A stretch of DNA of 64,000 nucleotides from Candidatus Villigracilis proximus (GTDB lineage Bacteria > Chloroflexota > Anaerolineae > Anaerolineales > Villigracilaceae). Location of the stretch: positions 62,001-126,000 of the forward strand of contig JADKBB010000008.1 of NCBI GenBank assembly GCA_016715195.1, given 5' to 3'. The position numbers and the translations under genes were made by a program. The notes beneath the pieces are model-generated. The model was not told the DNA's origin and ran no database searches. It worked only from the letters and a program-made list of their open reading frames with translations. Shown in pieces: positions 62,646 to 64,000 of this stretch (within the stretch, counting starts at the first letter, position 1; each line of letters starts with the position of its first letter).

Positions 62646-63761
62646 TCAGGCTGCAACTCGAAAGAGTCTATCCTTTAAATTGATGATCGGTCTTTCAAGC
62701 AGATAAAAACTTAATGTGGCGATCAGAAGTGTGGCGCTCATGGTCACAATGAACATTTGCGGCGAGCGCATGGAATAAGGGAGGTCGTAAGTGCGGAAAA
62801 GCGCAGCGGTCATGGCGATGATGCCGTAATGATAAACATATAATCCGTAGGAGATTTTTCCCAGATAACGCAGCGGCGCGCTTTCAAGAATACCTGTTAA
62901 GAAGTTGGTGCGTGCCACGCAATAGATCAGCACAGCGAAAAGATAATTCAACAGAGTGTAGCCCCACACTTCCTTGTAATAACCGGTCATCGGCAGATCG
63001 TAGCCGAGTGCGAAGGTCATTGTGCCTTTGGTAAGAAAATCGGTCAGCAGGCCGAGCGCGGGGACGGTCACTGCGAGCACCAGCAACTGCAAGCGCGGAC
63101 GGGGAATCTCAAAGCGTGAGATGTACGCGCCGAATGCAAACGCATCAAGATGTGAGAATGGCAAAACATTCACCGCCTGCTGCGGGTCACTTAATAAAAA
63201 TGGAAGCGCCTGTGTGCGATAGACGAGGGTAATGATCAAACGGAATACAAATCCCAGCCCGATGGCCGAAATACAAAGTTGTTTGAATTTTTCGCGCGGC
63301 GTGAGAAAGATCAGCAGCGGCCACAGTAAATAAAATTGTTCCTCCACTGAAAGCGACCAGAGATGCGTGAAGAAGCGGCTTCTTTCAAAAAATATACTGG
63401 CATGAAAGAAATCATACAAGTACAAGGCCGCCACCCAGATCTGGTTAAAAAAACTTTTTCCAAGTTCTGCGTTTAATGACTTTAGTCCCAGCGCGGGCAA
63501 AAGAAAAATTAATGCGGCGAGCAAAGCCAGATAAAAATAATAAAGCGGAAAAATACGTAAAAAACGCCGCCCGTAAAACTTAACAAAAAATTCACGGCGC
63601 GGAAGCTGCTCTTTCATGCGCAGCAAAATATCAGTGATCAAAAAACCGGAAAGCACAAAAAACAATTGCACGCCCATCCAACCGAAAGGCAGGTTGCGTG
63701 TGTGAAAAAAGAAGACGATTAAAAATGCAACCGCCCGTAAACCATCGAGGCCTGCGATCAT
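62646..63761 (-). CDS. Acyltransferase-3 family membrane acyltransferase
   Basis: The 371-residue product has about ten membrane helices. It carries the family motifs LRAVAFLIVFFFHTRNLPFG near the start (with the catalytic-type His), QLFFVLSGFLITDILLRM near 34, LWSLSVEEQFYLLWPLLIF near 135, and LGKISYGLYVYHY near 305. These enzymes O-acetylate cell-surface polysaccharide or lipids. It overlaps the preceding gene stop by four bases (63758-63761), so the two are co-translated. Confidence 0.9.
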   Translation of the reverse strand: MIAGLDGLRAVAFLIVFFFHTRNLPFGWMGVQLFFVLSGFLITDILLRMKEQLPRREFFVKFYGRRFLRIFPLYYFYLALLAALIFLLPALGLKSLNAELGKSFFNQIWVAALYLYDFFHASIFFERSRFFTHLWSLSVEEQFYLLWPLLIFLTPREKFKQLCISAIGLGFVFRLIITLVYRTQALPFLLSDPQQAVNVLPFSHLDAFAFGAYISRFEIPRPRLQLLVLAVTVPALGLLTDFLTKGTMTFALGYDLPMTGYYKEVWGYTLLNYLFAVLIYCVARTNFLTGILESAPLRYLGKISYGLYVYHYGIIAMTAALFRTYDLPYSMRSPQMFIVTMSATLLIATLSFYLLERPIINLKDRLFRVAA

Positions 63762-64000
63762 TTAAGTCTTTTGCTCCAGTTTAAAACGAATGTCCATGCG
63801 ACAAGCAGAACGATGGGTTTTGCGATTCTCCATAATAGGATTTGGAACCAGTGCCACTTAAGCGGATAAATGATATGCGTAATGACCCAGCGCGCGTACA
63901 ATGTTTGGCCCAGTCCGCTTCGCACGAGCCGACGCTTGTACCCGTTAAATGAAAATTCGTTGCGCTGAATCGACTCGCTCAACTCCTGCGCGGCAATGAC
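63758..64000 (-). CDS. C-terminal part of a probable FAD-dependent oxidoreductase (geranylgeranyl-reductase type)
   Basis: Only the last 80 residues are in the window. They begin VIAAQELSESIQRNEFSFNG and continue YKRRLVRSGLGQTL, then a basic and hydrophobic tail with WHWFQILLWRIAKPIVLLV. The layout (helix, FSFxGYxRRLxRSxLG, then a membrane-associated tail) resembles the C-terminus of FAD-dependent geranylgeranyl-reductase-like proteins. This assignment rests on a short stretch and is tentative. The frame is open to the window edge, so the gene extends beyond it. Confidence 0.4.
   Translation of the reverse strand, partial: VIAAQELSESIQRNEFSFNGYKRRLVRSGLGQTLYARWVITHIIYPLKWHWFQILLWRIAKPIVLLVAWTFVLNWSKRLK

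Overview
The window looks like a chromosomal segment of a Chloroflexota bacterium, most likely Anaerolineae or a close relative. This is an inference from content. It carries lipoprotein-type peptide-binding proteins with Ala/Pro/Thr-rich linkers, NB-ARC/TPR-type STAND ATPases, SLH surface proteins with propeller repeats, and AT/GC-mixed intergenic word repeats. I could not run a taxonomic search.

Layout. (1) 1-4.7 kb is an accessory, damaged region: a partial tyrosine/dual-specificity phosphatase, a STAND NTPase with TPRs, an XRE-ImmA/IrrE metallopeptidase regulator and a DUF4411 PIN-like toxin. The last three are broken by many single-base indels although stop-free between them. (2) 4.8-12.1 kb is an acyl-CoA module: methylcrotonyl-CoA carboxylase beta subunit, an alpha subunit split into biotin carboxylase and biotin carrier genes, a MaoC hydratase and a CitE-like lyase. 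This set fits leucine catabolism as in the mycobacterial Rv2498c-Rv2502c group. A NAD-dependent epimerase, a DUF1579-like gene and a four-helix-bundle gene are interspersed. (3) 12.2-16.5 kb holds an EamA transporter, a DEAD-box helicase, a cold-shock protein behind a leader with an intrinsic terminator, and a polyphosphate-glucokinase-like ROK kinase. (4) 16.9-26.2 kb holds three tandem paralogous surface proteins (signal peptide, propeller or beta-helix ectodomain, shared Ig-like + 3xSLH C-terminus), heavily frameshifted. (5) 26.2-37.6 kb is housekeeping: DsbA-like thioredoxin, sulfurtransferase, aminotransferase, nucleotidyltransferase, M3 peptidase, half-size chromate transporter, NUDIX, aldo/keto reductase, PcrA and MscL with a zinc ribbon. 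(6) 38.0-57.7 kb is a 20-kb block of three consecutive oligopeptide ABC clusters (4 binding proteins, 4 permeases, 6 ATPases, one small membrane protein). (7) 57.7-64 kb holds a REC response regulator, tRNA-Gln(UUG), glmU, cytidine deaminase, recO, a PHP phosphoesterase, an acyltransferase and the end of a probable FAD oxidoreductase.

The strongest candidates for something not well described are: a roughly 160-bp UUCG-hairpin intergenic repeat present twice in inverted orientation; a two-hairpin palindromic element inserted in frame in the biotin carboxylase gene; families of short word-like repeats butted against start codons; a compact multi-stem putative RNA at 26.32-26.44 kb; and binding protein/permease architectures with swapped or inserted domains in the first peptide ABC cluster. 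The clustering of indels in two accessory blocks (0.4-4.6 kb and 16.9-25.2 kb), against long intact genes elsewhere, is either real gene decay or local consensus error and should be settled before biology is drawn from those genes.
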